Both the position numbers and the translations under genes were made by a program. A DNA stretch of 64,000 nucleotides from SIG701 sp045123975 (GTDB taxonomy: Bacteria; Bacillota; Clostridia; Oscillospirales; CAG-272). How positions within the stretch are numbered: position 1 is the first letter of the stretch; the number at the start of each line of letters is the position of its first letter. Below are positions 7,030 to 14,046 of the stretch, one piece after another. The stretch lies in NCBI GenBank assembly GCA_045123975.1, contig JBGVKV010000063.1, positions 1 through 64,000 of the forward strand, read 5' to 3'. The notes beneath the pieces are model-generated. The model was not told where the DNA came from and ran no database searches. It saw only the letters and a list, made by a program, of their open reading frames with translations.

Positions 7030-8529
7030 TTACTGCTTGCTCTGATCCTTTACCAGAACGTCGTGGGCACCGCCCTCGACGATGGAAACGGCGCTGACCA
7101 GAGTCAGACGGGCCTTCTCCTGAAGCTCTGCAATGCTCAATGCACCGCAGTTGCACATGGTGGAGCGGATCTTGGACAGAGTGGTTGCCAGGTTGTCGTG
7201 GAGAGATCCCGCATAGGGAACGTAGCAGTCTACGCCTTCCACGAAGGACAGCTTGGATGCGCCGCCCATATCGTATCTCTGCCAGTTGCGGGCGCGGGCA
7301 CTGCCTTCACCCCAGTACTCCTTCATGTAGCTGCCCTTGATCATCACCTTGTTGGTGGGGCTTTCGTCGAATCGGGAGAAGTAGCGGCCCAGCATGCAGA
7401 AGTCTGCGCCCATTGCCAGAGCCAGTGTGATGTGGTAGTCGTATACGATACCGCCGTCGGAGCAGATCGGGATGTAGATACCGGTCTCCTTGTAGTACTC
7501 GTCACGGGCTGCAGCTACCTCGATTACGGCAGTAGCCTGTCCGCGGCCGATACCCTTGGTCTCACGGGTGATGCAGATGGAACCGCCGCCGATACCGATC
7601 TTGATGAAGTCGGCACCTGCCTTGGCCAGGAAGAGGAAGCCCTCACGGTCCACTACGTTGCCGGCGCCTACCTTTACGGTGTCGCCGTACTTCTCGCGGA
7701 TGAAGGCGATGGTGCGGGCCTGCCACTCGGTAAATCCTTCGCTGGAGTCGATGCAGAGCACGTCGGCACCTGCCTCAACGAGGGCGGGAACACGCTCGGC
7801 GTAGTCGCGGGTGTTGATGCCGGCGCCTACCACGTAGCGCTTCTGAGAATCCAGGAGCTCGTGGGGATTTTCCTTGTGCTGGGAGTAGTCCTTACGGAAT
7901 ACGAAGGATACCAGGTGATCGTCCTTGTCCACGATGGGCAGGGAGTTCAGCTTGTGATCCCAGATGATGTTGTTGGCTTCCTTCAGGGAAGTACCCTCGG
8001 GAGCGGTGATCAGCTTCTCACGGGGAGTCATAAAGGTTTCTACCTTTTCGTCCATAGACATACGGCTTACGCGGTAGTCACGGCCGGTTACGATACCGAG
8101 CAGCTTACCGTTGGGCTTTCCGTTTTCCGTTACGGCGATGGTGGAGTGACCCAGACGCTCCTTCAACTCGATTACGTCCGCCAGAGTCTGGTCGGGGCGG
8201 AGGTTGGAGTCGGAGTATACGAAGCCAGCCTTGTGATTCTTCACACGGCGTACCATTTCAGCCTCATCCTCAATGCTCTGGGAGCCGTAGATGAAGGATA
8301 CGCCACCCTCTTTTGCGAGAGCGATGGCCATACGGTCGTCGGATACAGACTGCATGATGGCGGAAACCAGGGGGATATTCATGGAGAGAGCCGGTTCCTC
8401 GCCGCGCTTGAATTTAACCAGCGGTGTTTTGAGGGAAACGTTGGCGGGAATGCAGTTCGCGTCGGAATAACCGGGAACAAGCAGATACTCACTAAAGGTG
8501 TGGGACAGTTCGTTGTAGTAGAAAGCCAT
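7030..8529 (-). CDS. guaB: IMP dehydrogenase, Tritrichomonas-type
   Basis: 499 residues. IMP dehydrogenase converts IMP to XMP with NAD, the committing step to guanine nucleotides. Two CBS domains (about residues 95-220) sit inside a TIM barrel. The active-site loop is GGGSICITRETKG with catalytic Cys319, and the flap carries RNWQRYDMGG with Arg418 and Tyr419; Asp261 and Glu431 are also in place. These numbers equal those of the well-studied Tritrichomonas foetus enzyme, and the T(R/E)xKGIGRGQ loop is of that type rather than the common bacterial GVGVPQ type. The ATG at 8529 follows GGAG. A promoter lies at 8563-8591. Confidence 0.96.
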   Translation of the reverse strand: MAFYYNELSHTFSEYLLVPGYSDANCIPANVSLKTPLVKFKRGEEPALSMNIPLVSAIMQSVSDDRMAIALAKEGGVSFIYGSQSIEDEAEMVRRVKNHKAGFVYSDSNLRPDQTLADVIELKERLGHSTIAVTENGKPNGKLLGIVTGRDYRVSRMSMDEKVETFMTPREKLITAPEGTSLKEANNIIWDHKLNSLPIVDKDDHLVSFVFRKDYSQHKENPHELLDSQKRYVVGAGINTRDYAERVPALVEAGADVLCIDSSEGFTEWQARTIAFIREKYGDTVKVGAGNVVDREGFLFLAKAGADFIKIGIGGGSICITRETKGIGRGQATAVIEVAAARDEYYKETGIYIPICSDGGIVYDYHITLALAMGADFCMLGRYFSRFDESPTNKVMIKGSYMKEYWGEGSARARNWQRYDMGGASKLSFVEGVDCYVPYAGSLHDNLATTLSKIRSTMCNCGALSIAELQEKARLTLVSAVSIVEGGAHDVLVKDQSKQ

Positions 8530-8562
8530 AGCAATACTCCTATGAATATATATATTAGAAAG

Positions 8563-8591
8563 ATTATAACACATTACAGAGGAGAATACAA
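8563..8591 (-). promoter_or_regulatory. Sigma-A promoter of guaB
   Basis: On the minus strand TTGTAT (8586-8591), 17-bp spacer, TATAAT (8563-8568), about 35 bp upstream of the guaB start codon. No purine riboswitch or PurR-box-like structure is evident in the short leader. Confidence 0.7.
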
Positions 8592-8662
8592 GATGACAAA
8601 ACCACCATTTTTTCAAAAAAATAAAAATTTTTTTGCGCCAGATTGCGAAAAAATGCGATGAA

Positions 8663-8704
8663 CAAAAAAAGCACGCAGGATAATTCCTGCGTGCCCGTTT
8701 TTTT
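8663..8704. terminator. Terminator of the PpiC gene (bidirectional)
   Basis: A 10-bp stem (8671-8680 and 8685-8694) with a TAAT loop is flanked by an A7 run and a T7 run. It lies directly downstream of the minus-strand foldase gene. Confidence 0.88.
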
Positions 8705-8708
8705 GTTA

Positions 8709-10142
8709 TTATACGTCCAATTCGAAGATGGCTCTGTCGTCAAAGGTGGTAACGTACTTTGCGTTGATCTCGGCGCTGTCCTTGGAGTACTGTGCATTCT
8801 TCAGCGCGTTGTCTGCCTGTACGTGCCAAGCGATTTCACCTTCGCCGACGAAGAACATTACGTGGTAGCCGTAATCGGACTTCACGATGCCGGTGTCGCC
8901 TGCCTTGCGGCCGTCGGCGTAGATCCATGCGTCAAAGGATTCTACCATCTCGCCCTTGCCAACGTTCTCGTACAGACCGCCATTGGTGTTGGAGCCGGTG
9001 TCCTCGCTGTACTCGTTTGCCAGAGCAGCGAATGCATCGGCGCCGCCGGTGAAGCCGGCCAGCAGCTCTTCTGCCTTAGCCTTGGCAGCCTCGTCGGAGC
9101 CGTAGGTGGCGGAGGAGAGCAGGATGTGACGAATGTTTACGGTATTGTACTCATCCAGAGAGGGGGTAGCGAGAAGCATATAAGCGGAGTAGGTGGTCTT
9201 GTCCTCGCTGATTTCGGTGAATACGTCGCCGGCCTTGCGGTCATCGGCGAACGCCCACTCGGCGGTGGCGTCATCCTTCACGTAGGTGGACTTGGTGGAC
9301 AGAGCGGATACTTTCTCGCGGATTGCATCGTCGGTAACCTTCTCGTCGTCCAGATAAGTTACGTTGCGGAGGTAATCAAAAGCGACAGCCTCGAACTCTT
9401 CCTTGGTGGTAACCTGAGCGAATCTGTCCAGGTAGCTCTGCAGCATCTCCGCGGTCTTCACATCGTCCTCCAGGGTATCGGAGGTGCTCATATCAAATGC
9501 GGCATATTCCGCATAAACAAGAGCGTCGGGATTTTCCTCGATATACTTGTTGAAGTCTGCCTCGGTGTAGTTGTAGGAATCAACGATTGCCTGATTGCAC
9601 TTGGATGCCAGAACGGAGAGCTCCAGCGCACGGCGCACGTCCTTCTGGTTTACGCCGGAACCGAACATAACGTGGGTGTAGTAGGAGGTAGTGACACCTG
9701 CCTGCTTAGCCGCAGTCTTGATGGAAGCGATAGCCTCGTCGATCTCCTTGTGATCTTCCTCAGTCAGAGTAATGCCGCGGGCATTTGCTTCCTCGCAGAA
9801 TGCCAGGGTGTTGGAAAGAGTGCTCTTTGCATTTGCCGCAAAGAAATCAAACCAGGTAGAGCCGTCGCTGTAAAGAGTGCATGTCTGACCCTTCAGAGAA
9901 ACGCTCGTGTTGATGGGGAAGTAGTATCCGTAGGTGTTGTTGAACTCCTGATAGTACTTGTGGAAGAAGTAGGAGAAAACGGCGTTGTCCACTTCGTAAT
10001 TCTCCGTAGTTGCCACAACCGTGTTACGCAGGAAATATCCGCTGGTTACCAGGGAGCTGTATGCTACCAGGGAGCCGAGCAGTGCTACCACGAGAACGGT
10101 GCACACGATTGCGATGACTGTATTGCGTTTTGCCTTGCCCAT
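8709..10142 (-). CDS. PpiC-type peptidyl-prolyl isomerase, membrane-anchored (PrsA/SurA-like)
   Basis: 477 residues. One N-terminal membrane anchor (residues about 8-30) is followed by a SurA-N-like helical region and a parvulin domain near residues 325-450 (VNIRHILLSS, then GGLYENVGKGEMVESFDAW and DYGYHVMFF). It should act outside the membrane as a foldase for secreted proteins. There is no lipobox, so it is a transmembrane-anchored form and not a PrsA lipoprotein. A -10 TATAAT (10246-10251, minus) lies upstream with only a weak -35. The ribosome site (AAAGG) is about 14 bases from the ATG, which is longer than usual. Confidence 0.85.
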   Translation of the reverse strand: MGKAKRNTVIAIVCTVLVVALLGSLVAYSSLVTSGYFLRNTVVATTENYEVDNAVFSYFFHKYYQEFNNTYGYYFPINTSVSLKGQTCTLYSDGSTWFDFFAANAKSTLSNTLAFCEEANARGITLTEEDHKEIDEAIASIKTAAKQAGVTTSYYTHVMFGSGVNQKDVRRALELSVLASKCNQAIVDSYNYTEADFNKYIEENPDALVYAEYAAFDMSTSDTLEDDVKTAEMLQSYLDRFAQVTTKEEFEAVAFDYLRNVTYLDDEKVTDDAIREKVSALSTKSTYVKDDATAEWAFADDRKAGDVFTEISEDKTTYSAYMLLATPSLDEYNTVNIRHILLSSATYGSDEAAKAKAEELLAGFTGGADAFAALANEYSEDTGSNTNGGLYENVGKGEMVESFDAWIYADGRKAGDTGIVKSDYGYHVMFFVGEGEIAWHVQADNALKNAQYSKDSAEINAKYVTTFDDRAIFELDV

Positions 10143-10426
10143 GAATTAAAACCATGCCTTTCATTTGTTGTTATACATATCGGTAGTCCCGATGGACAAC
10201 CGAAATAAACGGACCAAACTGCAAGCTTAGTCCGATAATTGCCTTATTATAACACAGTTTTTCGGAAAATGCTATAGGAGAATTGAAAATTTACATATTA
10301 ATTACAAAATAATCTTTCAAAAAAGCATCATACAGCCCCCGAGTTTACAAAAAACTGTTTATTTTTCTCGTCTCATGTGGTATACTGGTACGGATTATGA
10401 AATGTACATAAGGAGATTGCTTCTGT

Positions 10427-11425
10427 ATGAAACGAGAAGAATCCTGTGCTGCCCGGCTTGGGCGGGTAGGCGGACAGGCCGTGCTGGAAGGCGTTATGAT
10501 GAAAAGCGGCGACCGTACTGCCCTGGCTGTCCGTGATGAGGCGGGCAATATCCGCACCTCTGTGGAGAGCCACACCTCCGTACGGAAGAAATATAAATTT
10601 TTGAATATTCCCCTTCTGCGGGGCATCGTCAATTTCGTGGAGACTATGATCCTCAGCTACAATACCCTGATGAAGTCGGCGGACATGCTGGGCATCGACG
10701 ATGCGGCGGAGGACTCCAAATTTGAGGCGTGGCTCCGCTCCAAGTGGGGCGACAAATTTATGGCCGTGCTGATGGGTATCGCCACCGTGCTCGGCATGGT
10801 GGTGGGATTCGGTCTGTTTCTGTACCTGCCCGCCTTTGTTACCAAATGGCTGGATTCTCTCCTCGGCGGTATCGGCTGGTTCCGGAACGTGATCGAGGGC
10901 GTGATGAAGATCGCCATCTTCGTCGGCTATATTGCTCTCTGTTCGCTGATGAAGGAAATGCGCCGCACCTTTGAGTATCACGGCGCCGAGCACAAATCCA
11001 TTGCCTGCTACGAATCCGGTGAGGAGTTGACCCCCGCAAACGCGGCCAAGTGCTCCCGTTTTCATCCCCGCTGCGGTACCAGCTTTCTCTTCGTGATCCT
11101 GATTCTCTCCATTTTGGTTAACTCTCTCATCTCCTGGGAGAATCTGGTCTTGCGCGTGGTTCTGAAGCTGCTGCTTTTGCCCGTGATCGTGGGCCTGGGC
11201 TTTGAGTTTATTATGTACGCCGGCAAGCATACCAATTTCTTTACCCGGCTTTTGTCTGCTCCCGGCTTGTGGATGCAGCGGATCACCACCCGTGAGCCCG
11301 ACGAATCCCAGCTGGAGATTGCTATTACCGCTTTGAAACTGGCTATGCCCGACGAATTCCCGCCGGAATCGGTTGCGGAAGAAGATGACGAAATTTCGGC
11401 AGATGCCGATATCGAAGCCGAATGA
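10427..11425 (+). CDS. DUF1385 family membrane protein (YqhQ-like)
   Basis: 332 residues with the DUF1385 pattern: GGQAVLEGVMMK near residue 12, a central EYHGAEHKSIACYE near residue 183, then RFHPRCGTSF. About four to five membrane segments. The His and Cys residues suggest a metal-binding membrane enzyme, but the function is unproven. Its stop overlaps the prmC start (ATGA), the arrangement found across Clostridia. A TATACT -10 at 10381-10386 and AAGGAG upstream of the ATG support the start. Confidence 0.9.
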   Translation: MKREESCAARLGRVGGQAVLEGVMMKSGDRTALAVRDEAGNIRTSVESHTSVRKKYKFLNIPLLRGIVNFVETMILSYNTLMKSADMLGIDDAAEDSKFEAWLRSKWGDKFMAVLMGIATVLGMVVGFGLFLYLPAFVTKWLDSLLGGIGWFRNVIEGVMKIAIFVGYIALCSLMKEMRRTFEYHGAEHKSIACYESGEELTPANAAKCSRFHPRCGTSFLFVILILSILVNSLISWENLVLRVVLKLLLLPVIVGLGFEFIMYAGKHTNFFTRLLSAPGLWMQRITTREPDESQLEIAITALKLAMPDEFPPESVAEEDDEISADADIEAE

Positions 11426-12249
11426 CACTGACGGACGTTCAGCGGCGGTTGGCCGCCGCAGGGATTGAGGACGCTTCCTGGGAAGCGCGGCTTCTGGCCG
11501 CCCGCTATACGGGATTGTCCGATGCCCGGCTTCTTTTGATGGGCAGGGAAGAGCTGGATGCGCCCGGTTTGGAGGAGGCTTTGTCCCGCCGCGAGGCACG
11601 GGAACCGCTTCAGTATATTTTGGGCGAGTGGTCCTTTATGGGACTTGCTTTTTCGGTGAATCCCCATTGCCTGATCCCCCGTCCCGATACGGAAACACTG
11701 GTGGAATATGCCATTCGGCATCTGTCGAAAGATGCTCGTGTGGCGGATCTGTGTACGGGCAGCGGGTGCATCGGCATTGCCTTGGCCCATTATCGCCCCG
11801 ATGTCACCGTGACGGCAGTGGATCTGTTTCCGGAGACGGCAGAAGTAGCCGAGGAAAATGCCCGCCGTTTGGGCGTGAGTGATCGCTTTACCGTTCAGGT
11901 GGGCGACGTAACAAAGGAAATCTTTTCCCCCGGTGAGAGTTTTTCCGCCATCGTTTCCAATCCACCCTATATTACTTTGGAGGAAATGAAAGAGCTGGCA
12001 CCCGAGTTGTCCTATGAGCCCCGCGCGGCTCTGACGGACGAAGGGGACGGCTTGTCCGTGATCCGCGGCGTACTGAATACCGCATCCCGCCACCTGAAGA
12101 CGGACGGACTTCTTCTGATGGAATTCGGTGCGGAACAGGGGGCGGTGGTTTCCCACCTGGCACGAGAATATTCTTTTGATGAGGTGCATATTCTCAAAGA
12201 CGCCGCAGGCCACGACCGTGTGCTCTGTGCCCGCCGCGGCAGAATTTGA
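11422..12249 (+). CDS. prmC: Release factor glutamine N5-methyltransferase PrmC
   Basis: 275 residues. The N-terminal helical domain is followed by a Rossmann methyltransferase with the SAM-binding motif VADLCTGSGCIGIA near residue 108 and the catalytic NPPY motif near residue 179. It methylates the Gln of the GGQ motif in RF1 and RF2, raising termination efficiency (family knowledge). It overlaps the DUF1385 gene by four bases, so the two are translationally coupled, and ddl follows 25 bp later. Confidence 0.95.
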   Translation: MTLTDVQRRLAAAGIEDASWEARLLAARYTGLSDARLLLMGREELDAPGLEEALSRREAREPLQYILGEWSFMGLAFSVNPHCLIPRPDTETLVEYAIRHLSKDARVADLCTGSGCIGIALAHYRPDVTVTAVDLFPETAEVAEENARRLGVSDRFTVQVGDVTKEIFSPGESFSAIVSNPPYITLEEMKELAPELSYEPRAALTDEGDGLSVIRGVLNTASRHLKTDGLLLMEFGAEQGAVVSHLAREYSFDEVHILKDAAGHDRVLCARRGRI

Positions 12250-12274
12250 CGGATTGTGAGGACTGTATAGTATT

Positions 12275-13330
12275 ATGAAAAAAATCAAGCTTTGCGTATT
12301 GTTTGGCGGACGTTCCTCCGAGTATGAGGTGTCCCTGAAATCGGCATACTCCGTTTTGATCAATGCAGATCGGGAGAAGTACGACATTCTTCCCGTCGGC
12401 ATCACCAGGGAGGGAGAATGGTACTTCTTTGAGGGGGATTACGAATCCGTTCCCGACGGAAGCTGGTGCGCGGATACTTCCGCTATGAAGCGGGTGGCAC
12501 TGGATCTGGCCGGTAAAAAGCTCTGTCTCATCGACGGGACGGACGTATCGGATTTCCCCGTGGACGTTATATTCCCCGTGCTCCACGGATCTTACGGCGA
12601 GGACGGTACTGTCCAGGGCATGCTGTCCCTGGCGCAGATTCCCTTTGTGGGATGCGGCTCCGCATCCGGTGCCGTTTGCATGGATAAGCTGTTCACCAAG
12701 CAGATCGTCCGCACCACGGGTGTCCGTCAGGCGGAGTGCGTGATTCTGTACCGGGATTTCTGGGAGAGTGACGCGCAGATGCTGGCCGACCGGGCGGAGC
12801 GGGAACTGGGCTATCCGATGTTTGTAAAGCCGGCCCGTGCCGGCTCTTCCGTGGGCGTGTCCAAGGCACGGAACCGGGACGAATTGATGGCCGCCGCCGG
12901 GATCGCTTTCCGGGAGGATTCCAAGGTGCTGGTGGAGGAGGCCATCGACGGACGTGAGATCGAGGTGGCTGTGCTGAACGAGGGTACCACCTACACTGTG
13001 TCTGATTGTGCCGAGATTGTCACCGGCGCGGATTTCTACGATTACGAGGCCAAATACCAGAGCAGTGCGTCGGGCTATCATATTCCCGCCCGGCTGCCTG
13101 AGGACGTGCGGCAGCAGGTGCGGCGCTGGGCGGAGATCATCTTCCGTGCGTTGGATTGCCGTGGCCTTTCCCGGGTGGATTTCTTCGTAAACGACCGGGG
13201 AGATATCGTGTTCAACGAGATCAATACGCTGCCCGGATTTACCAGTATCAGCATGTATCCCAAGCTGATGATGCATACGGGTATGACGTATGCGGAGCTG
13301 ATCGACCGATTGGTCGCATCGGCCATGTAA
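12275..13330 (+). CDS. ddl: D-alanine--D-alanine ligase
   Basis: 351 residues with an ATP-grasp fold. Signatures are LFGGRSSEYEVSL at the N terminus, PVLHGSYGEDGT near residue 104, PARAGSSVGVSKA near residue 189 and the C-terminal FNEINTLPGFTSISMYP. It makes the D-Ala-D-Ala dipeptide for peptidoglycan precursors. The omega-loop region is not lactate-type as far as I can judge, so vancomycin-type depsipeptide activity is not suggested. It is the last gene of the DUF1385-prmC-ddl unit and is followed by a terminator. Confidence 0.95.
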   Translation: MKKIKLCVLFGGRSSEYEVSLKSAYSVLINADREKYDILPVGITREGEWYFFEGDYESVPDGSWCADTSAMKRVALDLAGKKLCLIDGTDVSDFPVDVIFPVLHGSYGEDGTVQGMLSLAQIPFVGCGSASGAVCMDKLFTKQIVRTTGVRQAECVILYRDFWESDAQMLADRAERELGYPMFVKPARAGSSVGVSKARNRDELMAAAGIAFREDSKVLVEEAIDGREIEVAVLNEGTTYTVSDCAEIVTGADFYDYEAKYQSSASGYHIPARLPEDVRQQVRRWAEIIFRALDCRGLSRVDFFVNDRGDIVFNEINTLPGFTSISMYPKLMMHTGMTYAELIDRLVASAM

Positions 13331-13342
13331 GAGAAAAAGTGA

Positions 13343-13375
13343 GCCGCTGTGCGTGAGCACAGCGGCTTTTTTGTT
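13343..13375 (+). terminator. Intrinsic terminator of ddl
   Basis: A 10-bp perfect stem (13343-13352 and 13357-13366) with a GTGA loop is followed by a T-rich run. Confidence 0.9.
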
Positions 13376-13442
13376 TTCGGCAGATATGTTTTTTTGCAAT
13401 TTGGTGGGAGTCGAATTGCATGTAAGTTTTTACCAATCGTCA

Positions 13443-13469
13443 GAAAATTGTGCCTTTTGCACAATTTTC
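13443..13469. other. 11-bp hairpin with CTTTT loop
   Basis: A perfect inverted repeat (13443-13453 and 13459-13469) with a five-base loop. It is A/T-rich on the outside and GC-rich at the tip. No T run follows on either strand. Confidence 0.6.
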
Positions 13470-13515
13470 ATGCAGAGGGATTTTCCTGGTGGAAAAGAGG
13501 TGCGGGAAGGGTGAG

Positions 13516-13611
13516 TTTTCCACAGTATGTGGGAAACTCTGTGGAAAGCACGGCAAATCAAGGGGTTTTTGCGAGTTTTCCACAGGGAAAACTTCTTCTT
13601 TCTGTGGAAAA
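13516..13611. other. Cluster of DnaA-box-like TTTTCCACA motifs
   Basis: TTTTCCACA occurs exactly at 13516-13524 (+), 13576-13584 (+) and 13603-13611 (-). One-mismatch relatives lie at 13528-13536 (-) and 13540-13548 (-). The motif fits the relaxed E. coli DnaA-box consensus TTWTNCACA and differs at one base from TTATCCACA. The 13-mer GAGTTTTCCACAG is repeated exactly, 60 bp apart. The sites also form inverted pairs, including an 11-bp pair at 13575-13585 and 13602-13612, so a hairpin or other palindromic binding site is an alternative. An AT-rich tract follows at 13655. Confidence 0.5.
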
Positions 13612-13762
13612 CCTTTTTGTTTCCCTTGGAAAACTTTTGCGGCCTTTGTCCGCGTGGAGAAAAAATACAAAATATATAAAACATCTTGACAGCCTAAAAT
13701 GCATTATTTTATGCAAAACGGTCGTTTCCCGACGGGACGGCGGGGGAAATACAAGCAGAGGC

Positions 13763-13859
13763 AAAAAAAGAGCGACACGCCATGCCCTCTGCCCGGTCCC
13801 GGCGTGGTCAACCGAGCGGAAGGCATAAACGTGTCTGCCAATATAGTATATGTTATGGT
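13763..13859 (-). ncRNA. Candidate small RNA with intrinsic terminator
   Basis: On the minus strand a TATAAT (13866-13871) precedes about 95 bases that fold into nested stems: a 6-bp outer stem (13830-13835 with 13774-13779), a 5-bp stem (13822-13826 with 13782-13786) and a 7-bp inner stem (13811-13817 with 13791-13797, one G-U pair). A U7 run (13763-13769) ends it. One inner pair works only as G-U on the minus strand, which agrees with the U run in choosing the strand. No -35 box is convincing and I do not recognise a known RNA family. Confidence 0.4.
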
Positions 13860-13888
13860 AGGGGAATTATACACTAATGATTTTGGTT

Positions 13889-13948
13889 GAAATTCTCGGG
13901 CACTTGCCGGTTGTGTTAAGAGTTCAGTCCAATTATATGCAAGTGCAT
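13889..13948. repeat. 60-bp direct repeat, copy 1
   Basis: Identical to 13987-14046 except for two adjacent bases (13921-13922); the copies are 98 bp apart start to start. Within each copy GCACTTGC (13900-13907) and GCAAGTGC (13939-13946) form inverted arms around a 31-base loop. Confidence 0.9.
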
Positions 13949-13969
13949 GAAAAATCCGATAGAGCCTTG

Positions 13970-13995
13970 GAGAATTTTCCGTCAGGGAAATTCTC
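13970..13995. other. 11-bp hairpin joining the two repeats
   Basis: Bases 13970-13980 pair with 13985-13995 (one G-T) around a GTCA loop. The hairpin extends into the first bases of repeat copy 2. Confidence 0.6.
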
Positions 13996-14046
13996 GGGCA
14001 CTTGCCGGTTGTGTTAAGTTTTCAGTCCAATTATATGCAAGTGCAT
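13987..14046. repeat. 60-bp direct repeat, copy 2, ending in the dacF stop codon
   Basis: The second copy of the repeat at 13889. Its last base is the first plus-strand base of the dacF stop codon, so the element abuts the gene exactly. Confidence 0.9.

Larger units (their letters stand above)
13376..14045. other. 670-bp gene-free region rich in repeats
   Basis: This is the only gap over 300 bp in the window. Reading frames here are short and have no ribosome sites. From left to right it holds an 11-bp hairpin (13443-13469), a cluster of TTTTCCACA motifs (13516-13611), an AT-rich stretch (13655-13718) with a TTGACA at 13686, a candidate minus-strand small RNA (13763-13859) and two 60-bp direct repeats (13889-14046). 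Both neighbouring genes, ddl and dacF, converge on it. Confidence 0.7.

Noticed and set aside
8529..8709. A long plus-strand reading frame opposite guaB and the PpiC gene
   Set aside because: It is an antisense shadow produced by codon bias of the minus-strand genes; it has no homology or ribosome site. The true genes are 7030-8529 and 8709-10142.
13376..13720. Chromosomal replication origin (oriC)
   Set aside because: The DnaA-box-like cluster and AT-rich tract fit in part, but there is no dnaA, dnaN, rpmH or gyrB nearby and no strand-bias switch; the boxes are also a variant. Kept only as a motif cluster.
13774..13835. Signal recognition particle RNA
   Set aside because: GGTCA and GGAAG occur nearby, but the conserved helix 8 loop order and GGAA tetraloop do not form.
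13430..13890. Short overlapping reading frames on both strands in the gene-free region
   Set aside because: They overlap hairpins and repeats, lack ribosome sites and give low-complexity peptides.
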